In this document: in pieces, positions 42,753 to 52,530 of the stretch
How the letters are laid out: each line of letters begins with the position of its first letter
Numbering within the stretch: the stretch's first letter is position 1
Source: Bactericera cockerelli
Lineage: Eukaryota > Arthropoda > Insecta > Hemiptera > Triozidae
Length of the DNA stretch: 64,000 nucleotides
Direction of reading: 5' to 3'
Assembly: GCA_024516035.1 (NCBI GenBank)
Contig: CM044965.1
Coordinates: 4,695,062 to 4,759,061 of the forward strand
Program-made: the position numbers and the translations under genes
Notes under the pieces: generated by a model
Seen by the model: only the letters and a program-made list of their open reading frames with translations
What the model was told of the DNA's origin: nothing
The model's database searches: none

Positions 42753-43913
42753 TGGCCATTAGACTGGTTTTATCTCATAGAGGTAAGAAAAAAATGTCAG
42801 AATTTTTACAACGCTCAGGCAGAAATGAGTTCGGCTTTTGCAGAAATTGAGATAGACAAAATTTCAAGGCAATCAGAGTACGTTAACAGGACCCGCTCTG
42901 GCCTCAAAGTTTGGAAATTTGCCAAAATTTCGAGGTTGAGCTGACATTTTCGGCCATAACTCGAGAAAGAAAAATCATACGAGCTTTAAAGATATATCAA
43001 ATGAAAGACTATTTTGTTGGCTTTACTTTGTTGTATAATACTAGTTCCCGAAATCTTAATGGTTACTGACTAAATTAAGAATATGTAGTCGAAAACGGGC
43101 CAGGTACCCAAAGTAGAGCATCTAAGGCATGATAGGATAATGGGTGAAAATACTTATGATTTATAAAACTTATACATGAAAATGTTAGAAGATTAGTTTT
43201 GAATGATTTTTTGACACATTATGAAGCTATAAATACCCGTTTTTACCTACTTGATAGTTCCTGACAGGTTAAGGCATGGCCAGAAAAACAAAATAATAAT
43301 ACAAACATATTACGTCAAAGTTATTCTCATTTTTTTATTGTAGAACTACAAATATCTAAAATTAAAAGTACAAATAGGTATTATTTCGTCAAAAAAATAA
43401 AAATTAAGCAGTAAAACTTAACTTAGTTAGTTGGGAGAGGGGTAGAGAGGGAACTTTTTGAAGAATCAGGATATAGTCTCCTACATTTACTCACAACTTT
43501 TGGGACAAACTGTTTCTGACATTCCTCTCTAGTTAGTAAGTCGCTTAAGTCACTCCTCAACTTAACGCCTCTCTTGGCTGTGTCGTTTACAACTTTAAGG
43601 GATTGTACAATTTTAAGTCCTTTCTGATACTGAGGCTCACCATGCCAGATTTAGGGGTCTACCCTCAAAAAGTCAGTTTTTATGACAAATCGACTGAAGA
43701 AAAGAAATGTTTCGTGAGTAATGAACTCTTTAAGGCCCCCTCTCACATAAGCTGGTATGTCTTTTATTCGTACTGTAATATTGACATTTTTTGTCCCCTC
43801 TGTATCATCAGAAGAACTGAAAAGCTTTGCAGACATTCCAGACTTTTCATCATGTGACAAAGTTGGATCGAAAAATCCCAAGCCAACAGTTTCGGCATTC
43901 AAGTACCACAGGT
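42753..43913 (-). repeat. Large inverted repeat, left arm (about 1.16 kb)
   Basis: Reverse complement, with few differences, of 44399-45553. The outer end is TGGCCATTAGACTGGTTTTA; the inner end is GGCATTCAAGTACCACAGGT. The inner half is coding-like (see the pseudogene entry). The outer half is AT-rich with a conserved TTTTCGGCCATAACTCGAGA segment. Confidence 0.95.
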
Positions 43914-44368
43914 TATAGCCAAGAAACAGGAGCTACTGTAGACGCTTGTGGTCTGTGTTGTAACCTGCCCATCCTGTCGTATGCATCCCCTCTGATGGGC
44001 GAGAAGTGACACAATACTTCCCATTTAGGTGCTGGGTCAACACGAGCGCACCGGAAGGTATCCTTTACAAACAATTGTAACCAAATTAAGAATACAATTT
44101 TTTGTCGGCACGGAGGATCGAACCAGGACCTTCCGCATGGCAAGCAGTGCTTAACCACTGAGCTAATCGCGTTCTCATATAAATTATCTGGATGAGGTTC
44201 AGTTCTGCTACCCACTTTACAGTCAAAGACGCTTCTCAAGACAACTTCTAGAATGTTGTGCTGATATACTAAGGAGAGCAAGTCCCGCTCTAACATTTTC
44301 TCTAATAATGTGCAGGGTCCTTTTACTCTATACCTGTGTTTGATGCTGTCGTATCAAAACACATAGTT
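43423..44368 (-). pseudogene. Transposase-like gene remnant, split by a SINE
   Basis: Read leftward from 44368, the first segment is FDTTASNTG (about 44343-44358). After a frame change come GPCTLLEKMLERDLLSL, HNILEVVLRSVFDC. A family E SINE (43915-44174) interrupts. The left arm then gives WYLNAETVGLGFFDPTLSHD, EKSGMSAKLF, THETFLFFSRFVIKTDFL, an in-frame TAA, then IVQSLKVVNDTAKRGVKL, SDLLTREECQKQFVPKVV, and ends SSLSTPLPTN at a TAA (43423-43425). I recognise the order FDTTxSNTG - LLExxLxRxLL - HxILE - WYLxxExxxxxFFD - VVNDTAxRGV from a family repeated in arthropod, cnidarian and other invertebrate genomes. The leading Asp in FDTT suggests a DDE-type transposase, though that is inference. The SINE, frameshift and stop make this copy non-functional. 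Confidence 0.62.
43915..44174 (-). mobile_element. Family E SINE inside the transposase-like remnant
   Basis: Minus strand: GCGATTAGCTCAGTGGTTAA, TGCCATGCGGAAGGTCCTGG, B box GGTTCGATCC, GACAAAAAATTG, CACCTAAATGGGAAGTATTG, TAGCTCCTGTTTCTTGGCTA. Nearly complete with a short 3' end. It sits exactly at the inner end of the left arm. Confidence 0.88.
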
Positions 44369-44398
44369 CAGAGAAAGCACTAAATAAAGTTGTCTATC

Positions 44399-44895
44399 AC
44401 CTGTGGTACTTGAATGCCGAAACTGTTGGCTTCGGATTTTTCGATCCAACTTTGTCACATGATGAAAAGTCTGGAATGGCTGCAAAGCTTTTCAGTTCTT
44501 CTGATGATACAGAGGGGACAAAAAATGTTAATATTACAGTACGAATAAAAGACATACCAGCTTATGTGAGAGGGGGCCTTAAAGAGTTCATTATTACTCA
44601 CGAAACTTTTCTTTTCTTCAGTCGATTTGTCATAAAAACTCACTTTTTGACGGGAGACCCCTAAATTTGGCATGGTAACCCTCAGTATCAGAAAGGACTT
44701 AAAATTGTACAATCCCTTAAAGTTGTAAACGACACAGCCAAGAATGGCGTTAAGTTGATGATGAGTGACTTCAGCGACTTACTAACTAGAGAGGAATGTC
44801 AGAAACAGTTTGTCCCAAAAGTTGTGAGTAAATGTAGGAGACTCTATCCTGATTCTTCAAAAAGTTCCCTATCTACCCCTCTCCCAACTAACTAA
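44399..44895 (+). pseudogene. C-terminal part of the same transposase-like gene, second copy
   Basis: Plus-strand frame: WYLNAETVGFGFFDPTLSHD, SSSDDTEGTKNVNITVRIKD, FFSRFVIKTHFL, in-frame TAA at 44662-44664, then in the same frame QYQKGLKIVQSLKVVNDTAK, SDFSDLLTREECQKQF, and a final TAA at 44893-44895. The same TAA is present in the left arm, so the stop arose before the inverted duplication. The upstream FDTT region is not duplicated: upstream sequence exists only once, in the spacer, in the opposite direction. Confidence 0.65.
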
Positions 44896-45553
44896 GTTAA
44901 GTTTTACTGCTTAATTTGTATTTTTTTGACGAAATAATACCTATTTGTACTTTTAATTTTAGATATTTGTAGTTCTACAATAAAAAAATGAGAATAACTT
45001 TGACGTAATATGTTTGTATTATTATTTTGTTTTTCTGGCCATGCCTTAACCTGTCAGGAACTATCAAGTAGGTAAAAACGGGTATTTATAGCTTCATAAT
45101 TTGTCAAAAAATCATTCAAAACTAATCTTCTAACATTTTCATGTATAAGTTTTATAAATCATAAGTATTTTCACCCATTATCCTATCATGCCTTAGATGC
45201 TCTACTTTGGGTACCTGGCCCGTTTTCGACTACATATTCTTAATTTAGTCAGTAACCAATAAGATTTCGGGAACTAGTATTATACAACAAAGTAAAGCCA
45301 ACAAAATAGTCTTTCATTTGTTATATCTTTAAAGCTCGTATGATTTTTCTTTCTCGAGTTATAGCCGAAAATGTCAGCTCAACCTCGAAAATTTGGCAAA
45401 TTTCCAAACTTTGAGGCCAGAGCGGGTCCTGTTAACGTACTCTGATTGCCTTGAAATTTTGTCTATCTCAATTTCTGCAAAAGCCGAACTCATTTCTGCC
45501 TGAGCGTTGTAAAAAATCCGATATTGATTTTTTAAAACCAGTCTAGTGGCCAT
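44399..45553 (+). repeat. Large inverted repeat, right arm
   Basis: From ACCTGTGGTACTTGAATGCC to AAAACCAGTCTAGTGGCCAT. Pairs with 42753-43913 across a 485-bp spacer. The extreme outer sequence differs slightly (AATCCGATATTGATTTTTTA instead of ATCTCATAGAGG). Confidence 0.95.
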
Positions 45554-46008
45554 ATTCCCAGCATCATTATAATCATAATCAACACCATGGAAATTATCTT
45601 CTTTATCTACATCATCCCTAGTGGCATCTGAATAACTGTGATTAAAACCACCTCAGGCTGGGTGAGTTTAAGTTCAGTGGTAGAAAATGATTTGAGTATT
45701 AATCTCGCCTGGTGGTTACCTTCCTCCAAAGCGTATTATTATTAAATACCTCTCTCACTCGAGGGACCATTATTATCTGTAGACATAGCACCTCAGTCTC
45801 TGTAATGCCATCATGCTGGCATAGCACTATGGTGTGACTAACAATGGTAATGCTTATGATGATGTTAATAATGATTTTGATGATTACGATGGTAATAATG
45901 TTGATGAATGTTACTTATTGTGTGTTGTCTCTTTGAGTCAATCCTGTGGTCTTCAATTGTCCTCACAAGTGCACCTCACAGGGATGTGACGGATTGTCAC
46001 CTCAAGAA
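45554..46008. other. Unassigned flank with family A scrap and trinucleotide-rich DNA
   Basis: 45675-45745 is the 3' part of a plus-strand family A SINE (CTCGCCTGGTGGTTACCTTC, TATTATTATTA). 45845-45910 is rich in GATGATG/AATAATG. Confidence 0.5.
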
Positions 46009-46250
46009 AAAGTAAAGAGTCTTAGCTGTTAGATCTCTAGCTAATGTAGCAGTTAAGTTGCTGATTGTCAGGAGATTTTCCCATCCATGATAGCATAATA
46101 ATAGAATTGGGCATAATGATAACAGAAAAGAATACCTCCCTGTGAGTAAAGTAAAGAGTCTTAGCTGTTAATTCTCTACCTAATGTTAAGGTGCTTACTG
46201 TCAGGAGATTTTCCCATCGGTGATAGAATGAATTGAGCATCATAATAAAA
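46009..46250. repeat. Tandem duplication, about 138-bp unit, two copies
   Basis: AGTAAAGAGTCTTAGCTGTT, TCTCTA.CTAATGT and CTGTCAGGAGATTTTCCCAT recur. The second copy is shorter. Confidence 0.88.
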
Positions 46251-46254
46251 TAGA

Positions 46255-46824
46255 ACTTACTTATCTAAAAGAACAAAATAAAATGGAATAGATTGTTCTC
46301 AATTACCGTTCAAAACAACATTGCAAGCAGAGATAGATAGATGCAATTTGTTGTATTTTTACAGTTATAAGTTATAACACTACAAGAACAGCTGAAAAGT
46401 ACATTAATTACTGTTCCGTATGTTATCCACTCTTCTACTAATATACGAGTATATCTTTAAAGACTCCGGAAATCTAGTTTTTCCCATGGAATGATATTGT
46501 TTAAAACTGTGAAAGATAATATCAGGACTACCGTACCGGTGTAGAAATATTTGGGTCAAGAAAGATGTAAACTGTTTTGAAAATAAAATCTAGCTGATCT
46601 AGAATATGCAGAGAAATTTCATGGGAAAAAGAGAAATGGTATGAGAAAAGCTAGATTTGAATTCACCTAATATAACGTTGGTACTTATACGCATATTTGG
46701 GTTGAGAAATGAAAGCTTGATTTTTCCCATAGGACTGGTACTAAAAAGTACACCTATGAAGGTAATTTTTTGATGGTTTTCTCATTATTTGAGTGTTGAA
46801 AATAAATCTTATATAAGACAACTC
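46255..46824. other. Unassigned
   Basis: AT-rich with no recognised coding or repeat. Confidence 0.35.
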
Positions 46825-47086
46825 AAGGGACTAGATTATCTCTTATATCCAGGTTTCTCTGATAAAGAGATTATTTTGCGTTAGAGAGAGTTAAATTGAA
46901 CCTGGACATTTGTGCTCTTATATCCAGGTTTCTCTTATAAAGAGTTTATTTTGCCTTAGAGATAGTTTAAATTGGACTTGGCCATTTTTGCTCTTATATC
47001 CAGATTTCTCTTATAAAGAGGATATTTTGCCTTAGAGAGTTAAATTGAACCTGGACATAGTGCTCTTATATCCAGGTTCGACGGTA
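46825..47086 (-). mobile_element. Family P MITE with internal tandem expansion
   Basis: CTCTTATATCCAGGTTTCTC, AAAGAG.TTATTTTGC.TTAG, AGTTAAATTGAACCTGGACA recur three times at about 84-bp steps. The array ends CCAGGTTCGACGGTATA, a terminal repeat with one mismatch. Confidence 0.75.
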
Positions 47087-47222
47087 TATCCCTATATGTA
47101 CAGATCAATCATGATATCAAAAGGGAAACCAAATACCGTCGCCTTACCAGGGGACCTAGTTAGTGCCCCTTCAATTTTCAAACGGTACCTGGCAGAAACC
47201 CAGAACTAACTGATCCTTAGAA
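47087..47222. other. Spacer
   Basis: No feature. Confidence 0.3.
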
Positions 47223-47631
47223 TCAGGCGCGGCCGGTGGGAAAATGTTTTGGGTTTACAGCCCACATAAACCGGACTAAAATGGGATTTATAGAGTCGCT
47301 CTTATAGTTATTCAAGAGTTTGAGTTTGTTTACCATGCGAATCATAATAATTATACAGTAAAATTAGTCTAGAAATGTGTGATAATTTTCGTTTTGGGGG
47401 TGCAGCCCACATAAACCGGACTGAAATGGGATTTATAGAGTCACTATTATAGTTATTCAAGATTTTGAGATAGATTACCATGCGAATCATAATAATTATA
47501 GAGTAGAATTATTCTAGAAATGTGTGATCATGTGATCATTTTCATTGTTTATGAGCTAGGACTTAAGAAAATCCTCTCTTTTTCTTTTTCGTCTGGGGGT
47601 GCTGCAGTTCCGCAGCATAGGCCGCGCCTGT
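47223..47631 (+). mobile_element. hAT-like MITE (CAGGCGCGGCC family)
   Basis: Perfect inverted ends CAGGCGCGGCC and GGCCGCGCCTG. Flanks CCTTAGAA and CCTCAGAA form a near-perfect 8-bp target duplication, as in hAT elements. The interior holds a 143-147 bp direct duplication (GCCCACATAAACCGGACT twice) and GGGGGTGCTGCAGTTCCGCA near the right end. No coding. Confidence 0.75.
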
Positions 47632-47634
47632 CCT

Positions 47635-47907
47635 CAGAACTGGTTCAGAAAGAAAGGAAAAGATCTTCTATCTCCTTCTTCCTCTTCTCCAGTATCTGAG
47701 ATCAGAAAACTTTCTAAACTCTCGTCCTGAGCACAAATAACAATGCTCTCCCCGCACTCTACCCCGGGTGTGGCCAAAAGGAAACGCCAAGAAAAGCATG
47801 GAGAAATAATAAATAAGTAATGCCTCAAACCTGTGCTCTTAAGTCGGCCATCTTTGTTAATTTTAACACAGAGGAAATCACAATCGTAACAGATTGATTT
47901 TTCTTCT
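47635..47907. other. Unassigned
   Basis: A 64-codon minus-strand frame has no recognised motif. Confidence 0.3.
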
Positions 47908-48030
47908 TAAAAATAATAATACTCTTTACCACCAGGCGAGGTTAATGTCCAAAGCATTTTTTACCACCTAACCCTCAAAGTCTTATTATATGGTCACAAA
48001 CTCAAATTAATGAGGTAAAATTCGTAAACG
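47908..48030 (-). mobile_element. Family A SINE, body and tail
   Basis: ATAATAATACTCTTTACCAC, CACCTAACCCTCAAAGTCTT, AATTAATGAGGTAAAATTCG. An internal deletion removed 'AGTGGAAGGTAA'. Head absent. Confidence 0.75.
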
Positions 48031-48534
48031 CTTCTTAACTGCTTTTGAAGATAATAACGGTAGCCATATTGGATTGTGTAAAAAGTTAATCTTCAATTAC
48101 TCGAACCTTGGCGACAAGTGTTCTAATCTGGTTTCATCTTAGCGAACATACGAGTCATGTAAAGCATGTTTTTAACTTGTCGTTCCACAGCACGACTCAA
48201 GAAATTAACAAATTGCGAGAGAGAAAAAAATTCCATTTCTCATTCTCCTCTCTCTTGTTTCGCTTCTGGCAACGAGGAAAAAGTCAGTCAGTCAGTCGTT
48301 CAGGTACAGTTTTGTGTGCTGGGAATTGTTTTCAGCTAATTTGTATGCAAAGAGAAAATCTGCCTGCGTTGCTGTAGCTCAGAGGAATAGCTGGTTGGTT
48401 GCTGTAGCACAGGAAACCCATACCTGGATGGTAGTGTTGATTACGTATTAGTTTGGTTACAACCAGAAAGAAATGTTGGTGGAGAGAAAGAGATTGGTAC
48501 TACATTTCACTTTACGAGATGAAATGGGGATCCG
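48031..48534. other. Unassigned
   Basis: An 89-codon plus-strand frame (48108-48377) shows no recognised motif. Confidence 0.3.
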
Positions 48535-48690
48535 TTCGTTGGTTAGAATCCCACCCAATACATGAATTTTTCCTCATTTATTTGAGTGTATGACCACATA
48601 ATATTAAGACTCTGAGGGTTAGGTGGTAGAAAATGGTTTGAACATTCACCTCGCCTGGTAGTTACCTTGCACTAAATAATATTATTATTA
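48535..48690 (+). mobile_element. Family A SINE, head truncated
   Basis: GATCCGTTCGTTGGTTAGAA (damaged B box), ATGAATTTTTCCTCATTTAT, CTCTGAGGGTTAGGTGGTAG, ATATTATTATTATGG. Confidence 0.8.
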
Positions 48691-48704
48691 TGGAATAACC
48701 TACC

Positions 48705-48830
48705 TCAGTAACTTGATGGATAAGGCGGTGGAGTCGTAACCTGGAGGTCGGTGGTTCGAGGCCCAAGTATGGTAAAATTTTATTGAGGCGAGTGTTTGGG
48801 AAACTGGGGTCTTCAGTAAAAACTTAAAGC
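48705..48830 (+). mobile_element. Family D SINE, tail lost
   Basis: ACCTCAGTAACTTGATGGAT, GGCGGTGGAGTCGTAACCTG, B box GGTTCGAGGCC. The tail is replaced by unrelated sequence. Confidence 0.7.
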
Positions 48831-48882
48831 TCTGGGGTTCAAACCGAAGATATTTCCCATGGCAATCTTCTGAGCTACTCAT

Positions 48883-48996
<114 letters not shown>

Positions 48997-49044
48997 ATCT
49001 CTTTCTCTCTGTTGTATGTGTGCCAAATTATTTTTCCTCGCCGC

Positions 49045-49110
49045 TCCCAGCGGAGAAAACAATGCCACACGCAGCGGATCTCGAGCCCGCGACCTCTGGA
49101 ATAAATTAAC
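49045..49110 (-). repeat. tRNA-like fragment (B box only)
   Basis: Minus strand GAGGTCGCGGGCTCGAGATC resembles a tRNA T-arm. No complete head. Confidence 0.35.
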
Positions 49111-49164
49111 GGTACACCCGGGCCCAACCTCTCCATACTATACTACTCCTTACTGCCTCTAGTG

Positions 49165-49484
49165 TCTAGAGATACGGTGAAGAAATGAGAAAACTTACAG
49201 AGTTGCACAGCTCATCAGTGTGGGAAGAGTGGCTATGAGGAGTTCAATGATGAGAAAAGACCAAGCCCTAGGAGTTTGTGAGTTTCTCGTGCTTAAGTTA
49301 AGCAGGAGACATGATACAACAGCTATAGATACGGTGATGAAATGAGAAAATTTACAGAGTTGCACAGCTCACACGAATGTGGGAAGAGTGGCTATGAGGA
49401 GTTCGATGATGAGAAAAGACAAAGCCCTAGGAGTTTGTGAGTTTCTCGTGCTTAAGTTAAGCAGGAGACTTGATACAACAGCTA
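49165..49484. repeat. Tandem duplication, 157-bp unit, two copies
   Basis: GATACGGTGA.GAAATGAGAA, GTGGGAAGAGTGGCTATGAG, TTTCTCGTGCTTAAGTTAAG and GATACAACAGCTAT occur in both. Copies are nearly identical. Confidence 0.92.
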
Positions 49485-49641
49485 TTCCAGTTACGTTTTC
49501 CTAGCGATACGTTGGGGAAGAGTAATAATTCCGTGTCCTTTAGATAGGCACAGGTACCTCTGTATATATCTTGGTGGTAGGTATCTTGTTGTTATTATTA
49601 TCACGGTGGTGAGAGGATTACAAAGAAAGAGAGAGACATTA
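49485..49641. other. Spacer
   Basis: AATAATTCCGTGTCCTTTAG and GATAGGCACAGGTACC resemble the tail of the family B-like element at 50945-51110. Confidence 0.4.
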
Positions 49642-49896
49642 TCTCTATATATAAATGTCAAAGTCACTCACTGACCACTGACCACTGACCACTGACCACT
49701 GACTGATCATCGCTCTACAGCCCAAACCGTAAGTCCTAGGAAGCTAAAATTTGGTAGGTAGCTTTGTCTTATAGTCTAGATGTGCAATAAGACGGGATTT
49801 TTCAAAATTCTCACTACAACACCTGCCATTGACGAAAAAGGATTTTTTGCTTTCACGGCCATGCCTCGGCCCGCAAAGCGGGCGATAGCCCGCTAG
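49642..49896 (+). mobile_element. Non-autonomous Helitron-like element
   Basis: It starts TCTCTATATATAAATGTC after an A and ends CCGCTAG before a T, consistent with A|T insertion without target duplication. The perfect hairpin GCCCGC AAA GCGGGC (49870-49884) lies about 12 bp before the CTAG end, as in Helitrons. A (CTGACCA)n-like run (CACTGACCACTGACCACTGA) follows the 5' end. It is 255 bp with no Rep/helicase coding. Confidence 0.82.
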
Positions 49897-49899
49897 TTG

Positions 49900-50082
49900 A
49901 AACTAAATGTCGACTGCATTTAATCATAAACGCACATGTGGCCTTAAATACGTAACTGAAATATGTTCAAGTACAAAAATAAAGGACACGCAAAAGTACG
50001 TTTGAAAATAATTTACTTGTTTTATGTACTAAACCAATGTTAGATATATGTATAACTTAATAAATACATAAGTAAATGGCTT
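49900..50082. other. Spacer
   Basis: AT-rich with no feature. Confidence 0.3.
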
Positions 50083-50090
50083 ATCATTCC

Positions 50091-50796
50091 TAGGGTGACC
50101 ATACGTCCCGCTTTCGGCGGGACGGTCCCGCTTTGGAGCCGTTTGTCCCGCTGTCCCGAGCGATCTCTTCGGGACGCTAAAATGTCCCGCTTTTGACCAA
50201 AATCATTAAAATGTCCCGCTTTTTACTTTCCTTATCTTATTATAAAGAAATATTTAATAATTACCAAACAAAGATCGAGCATACTTCGTAAGCTAGTATT
50301 TTTTCTTTTTTTTTTTTTCAATGTAGGTTTTTTTTCACAGAGCGCAATTTCGTCTATTAATTTCTGTGGTAGATACCAGTGCACCGCCAGGAGCGCCGCC
50401 AAAAGCGTACTTTTCGAACGTTTCGAAAAAACTAACAAAAAAAAATGATTTTTTTTTCTTCTTATTTTTTTATTAAAAATTTCAAATCTCATTAAGCCCA
50501 TTTTTACCTACATGCTGACACGGGGTGACTGGGTCGCTATAGACAATGCCTCTACAGCTACTCTATGTCCTCATGAGGCTGAGTGACCCCCGAAAACATA
50601 CACGGTGACAAGCTATTGCCCCCGCCAGGATTTGAACCCAGGTCTCCCGCGTACAAGATACAGTGACCATTAAGCCATGGGAGCTAATATACACTGTTAA
50701 ATAGACTATTTATAACTTTTCACACCAGAAACTCCTACCCCCCCCCCCCCCCCCTCGCGCGTCCCACTTTGCTCTCAAAAAAATCTGGTCACCCTA
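50091..50796 (+). mobile_element. hAT-like non-autonomous element with perfect 8-bp target duplication
   Basis: Termini TAGGGTGACCA and TGGTCACCCTA are inverted repeats. ATCATTCC stands on both sides (50083-50090 and 50797-50804), a perfect 8-bp duplication as made by hAT transposases. The left part has repeated GTCCCGC words with small hairpins. The interior holds a tRNA-like minus-strand segment (about 50505-50690) and a C run near 50741. No transposase. Sharp ends and an intact duplication suggest a relatively young insertion. Confidence 0.85.
50505..50690 (-). mobile_element. tRNA-headed SINE-like segment inside the hAT element
   Basis: Minus strand: GCTCCCATGGCTTAATGGTC (acceptor and A box), GTACGCGGGAGACCTGGGTT, CAAATCCTGGCGGGGGC (B box and acceptor-like end), then GTCACCGTGTATG. 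Seen only once in this window. Confidence 0.55.
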
Positions 50797-50804
50797 ATCA
50801 TTCC

Positions 50805-50944
50805 TAACCTAATCCTGCGGACTCTAAGAATGGGAATGCTACCAACTTTCACCAGCATCGAGCTCACCACAATAATGAAAAAAACAATAATTATATTGAT
50901 AATAATAAGATAGTTAAAAAGAGAACTGAAGCCCTCAAAGAAAA
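50805..50944. other. Spacer
   Basis: No feature. Confidence 0.3.
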
Positions 50945-51110
50945 TTTTCTGATAATAATAATTCCGTGTCCGTGAGATAGGGACAGACAGATACCTAAAT
51001 CACGGTCACCTAAATCACGGACAGATACCTAAATCACATAGACGCCCAGATGCAATGTCTAACTAAAAGGCGGGGTTATTGCCTATGGCAATCTCTTCCA
51101 CCCAACCCTT
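50945..51110 (-). mobile_element. Family B head with a different tail
   Basis: Minus strand: AAGGGTTGGGTGGAAGAGAT, TGCCATAGGCAATAACCCCG, CCTTTTAGTTAGACATTG, then repeated GTGATTTAGGTATCTGTC words and GGACACGGAATTATTATTAT. The conserved hairpin head is joined here to a non-T-rich tail also glimpsed at 49525-49600. Confidence 0.7.
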
Positions 51111-51486
51111 GCATTCCACCTCTGCACCGCCAGGCTGAGACGCTGTTTCAGGTGGATTTTTGAACTGGGATATTTGTAAATAACAAGAAAATTTGCCTGA
51201 CATGAAAGTTCATCCTAACAGTTTCTCTCGGAACCTTTCAGCAGAATCGTCTACATGATAATGGTTTCACATTTGGTTTGAGATTCATCATAATGCTGCG
51301 AGGTTCATGCTGCCTGCGGGCATTTCCCATTATCTTCCATTTCTCTTTGGATCAGCGGTCGGTAAAGTAGTTGCTGCTTTTCTTCAGGAAATCGATGGTT
51401 TAAGATTTAAACGAAAAGACAAAAACGTCTAGAAATAAGGATAAAAGTGAAATCGGAGCAAAAAAATGTACAAAAGCGAACACAAT
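51111..51486. other. Unassigned
   Basis: No recognised coding. Confidence 0.3.
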
Positions 51487-51522
51487 ACTTCCTATTTCTA
51501 ATATTAAATTTTTACCGGAAGT
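51487..51522. repeat. Dispersed palindromic motif, copy 3
   Basis: ACTTCCTATTTCTAATATTA ... TTACCGGAAGT. Confidence 0.55.
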
Positions 51523-51572
51523 AAAATAATACTCTTTATACCTTACAAGTAGAAAGTAAAAATTAGGACAAC

Positions 51573-51725
51573 CGACCTCGGTAGCTTCATCGATAAGGCG
51601 GCGGACTTGTAATCTGGAGGTCGGTGTTTCAAGTCCCGATTTCAGCGTGGATATAGTAAAGCGAGTTTGAGTTGTTGATGACATCACGAAAGTGATTAAC
51701 ACAAATTTAACATGATAACTTTATT
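51573..51725 (+). mobile_element. Family D SINE
   Basis: GACCTCGGTAGCTTCATCGA, decayed B box GTTTCAAGTCCC, AAAGCGAGTTTGAGTTGT, ATCACGAAAGTGATTAACAC. Confidence 0.82.
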
Positions 51726-52140
51726 AAATCGGAAAGTCAAACTGCTAAGACGCGGCCCGTGTACTTTTGTGAAACTGGACCCATGCGGTGTTTTTTATTT
51801 CAGAATGTTACCAATCAGGGATCTTTTTTAAGACCAATATCTTTCTACTACATTCATTGGGCGCTGAATATTTTGGCGACCTCTTTCGAGAAGCTCATCT
51901 GGTGAAATATACCAAGTCATTTGTCTACATCTCCTCTCACTGTACCCGCCTCATGCTGATGGCTCAAGGAAATAATGACTGGTACGCTCATTAGTACGGT
52001 TGTTGAGGATGAAAAAAATTTAGAAAGTTTTCTTTAAAAAAAATTCAGCTAATGAAGTTGTAACTATAAATGGATATTTGGTTGTGCAAGAGTTAATAAG
52101 AGAGGAATAGAGGGAATGAATATGAGATATTTTCATCTTG
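51726..52140. other. Unassigned
   Basis: A 68-codon plus-strand frame (51788-51994) is not recognised. Confidence 0.3.
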
Positions 52141-52141
52141 G

Positions 52142-52222
52142 ATATGTGGCCGAGTGGTTGAGGCGTTAGTCTGGTAATCCAGGTACCGTAGGGATCCGCT
52201 GGTTCGAATCCCATCCAATGCA
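52142..52222 (+). mobile_element. Class-II tRNA-like sequence related to the family A head
   Basis: GGATATGTGGCCGAGTGGTT is a canonical Leu/Ser D arm, followed by GAGGCGTTAGTCTGGTAATC, an extended variable arm, and B box GGTTCGAATCC. The acceptor strand does not close (GGATATG against CAATGCA), so it is a pseudo-tRNA or a SINE head closer to the tRNA ancestor. The family A body is absent. Confidence 0.55.
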
Positions 52223-52224
52223 TA

Positions 52225-52407
52225 CATTTTTCGACGGTCTTACTCGAGTTTTTCACCGTAATTTGACACGTCCTAAATAAACATAAGTATCTTTATCGAT
52301 CTTTTTATTAAATCTTTATCGTAAAATAATTACACAAATTTAGAAAAGCCTTTAAGCGAGAATACGAAGTTTGTAAAAAAAAAGCTTTTCAGATGTAGAG
52401 TCTTAAT
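52225..52407. other. Spacer
   Basis: AT-rich with no feature. Confidence 0.3.
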
Positions 52408-52530
52408 AATAATAACAACACTCTTTAGTGGAAAGTAACCACCAGGCGAGGTGAATGCTGAAAGCATTTTCTACCACCTAACCTTCAGAGTCTAATGATA
52501 AGAGTCTCAGAGTCTTGGTATGTTTGGTAT
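52408..52530 (-). mobile_element. Family A SINE, tail fragment
   Basis: AACACTCTTTAGTGGAAAGT, ACCTAACCTTCAGAGTCTAA. Head absent. Confidence 0.75.

Noticed and set aside
42699..42944. 81-codon frame in the outer part of the inverted-repeat arm
   Set aside because: The outer arm is AT-rich untranslated-like sequence. The frame starts outside the arm and is not preserved in the right arm.
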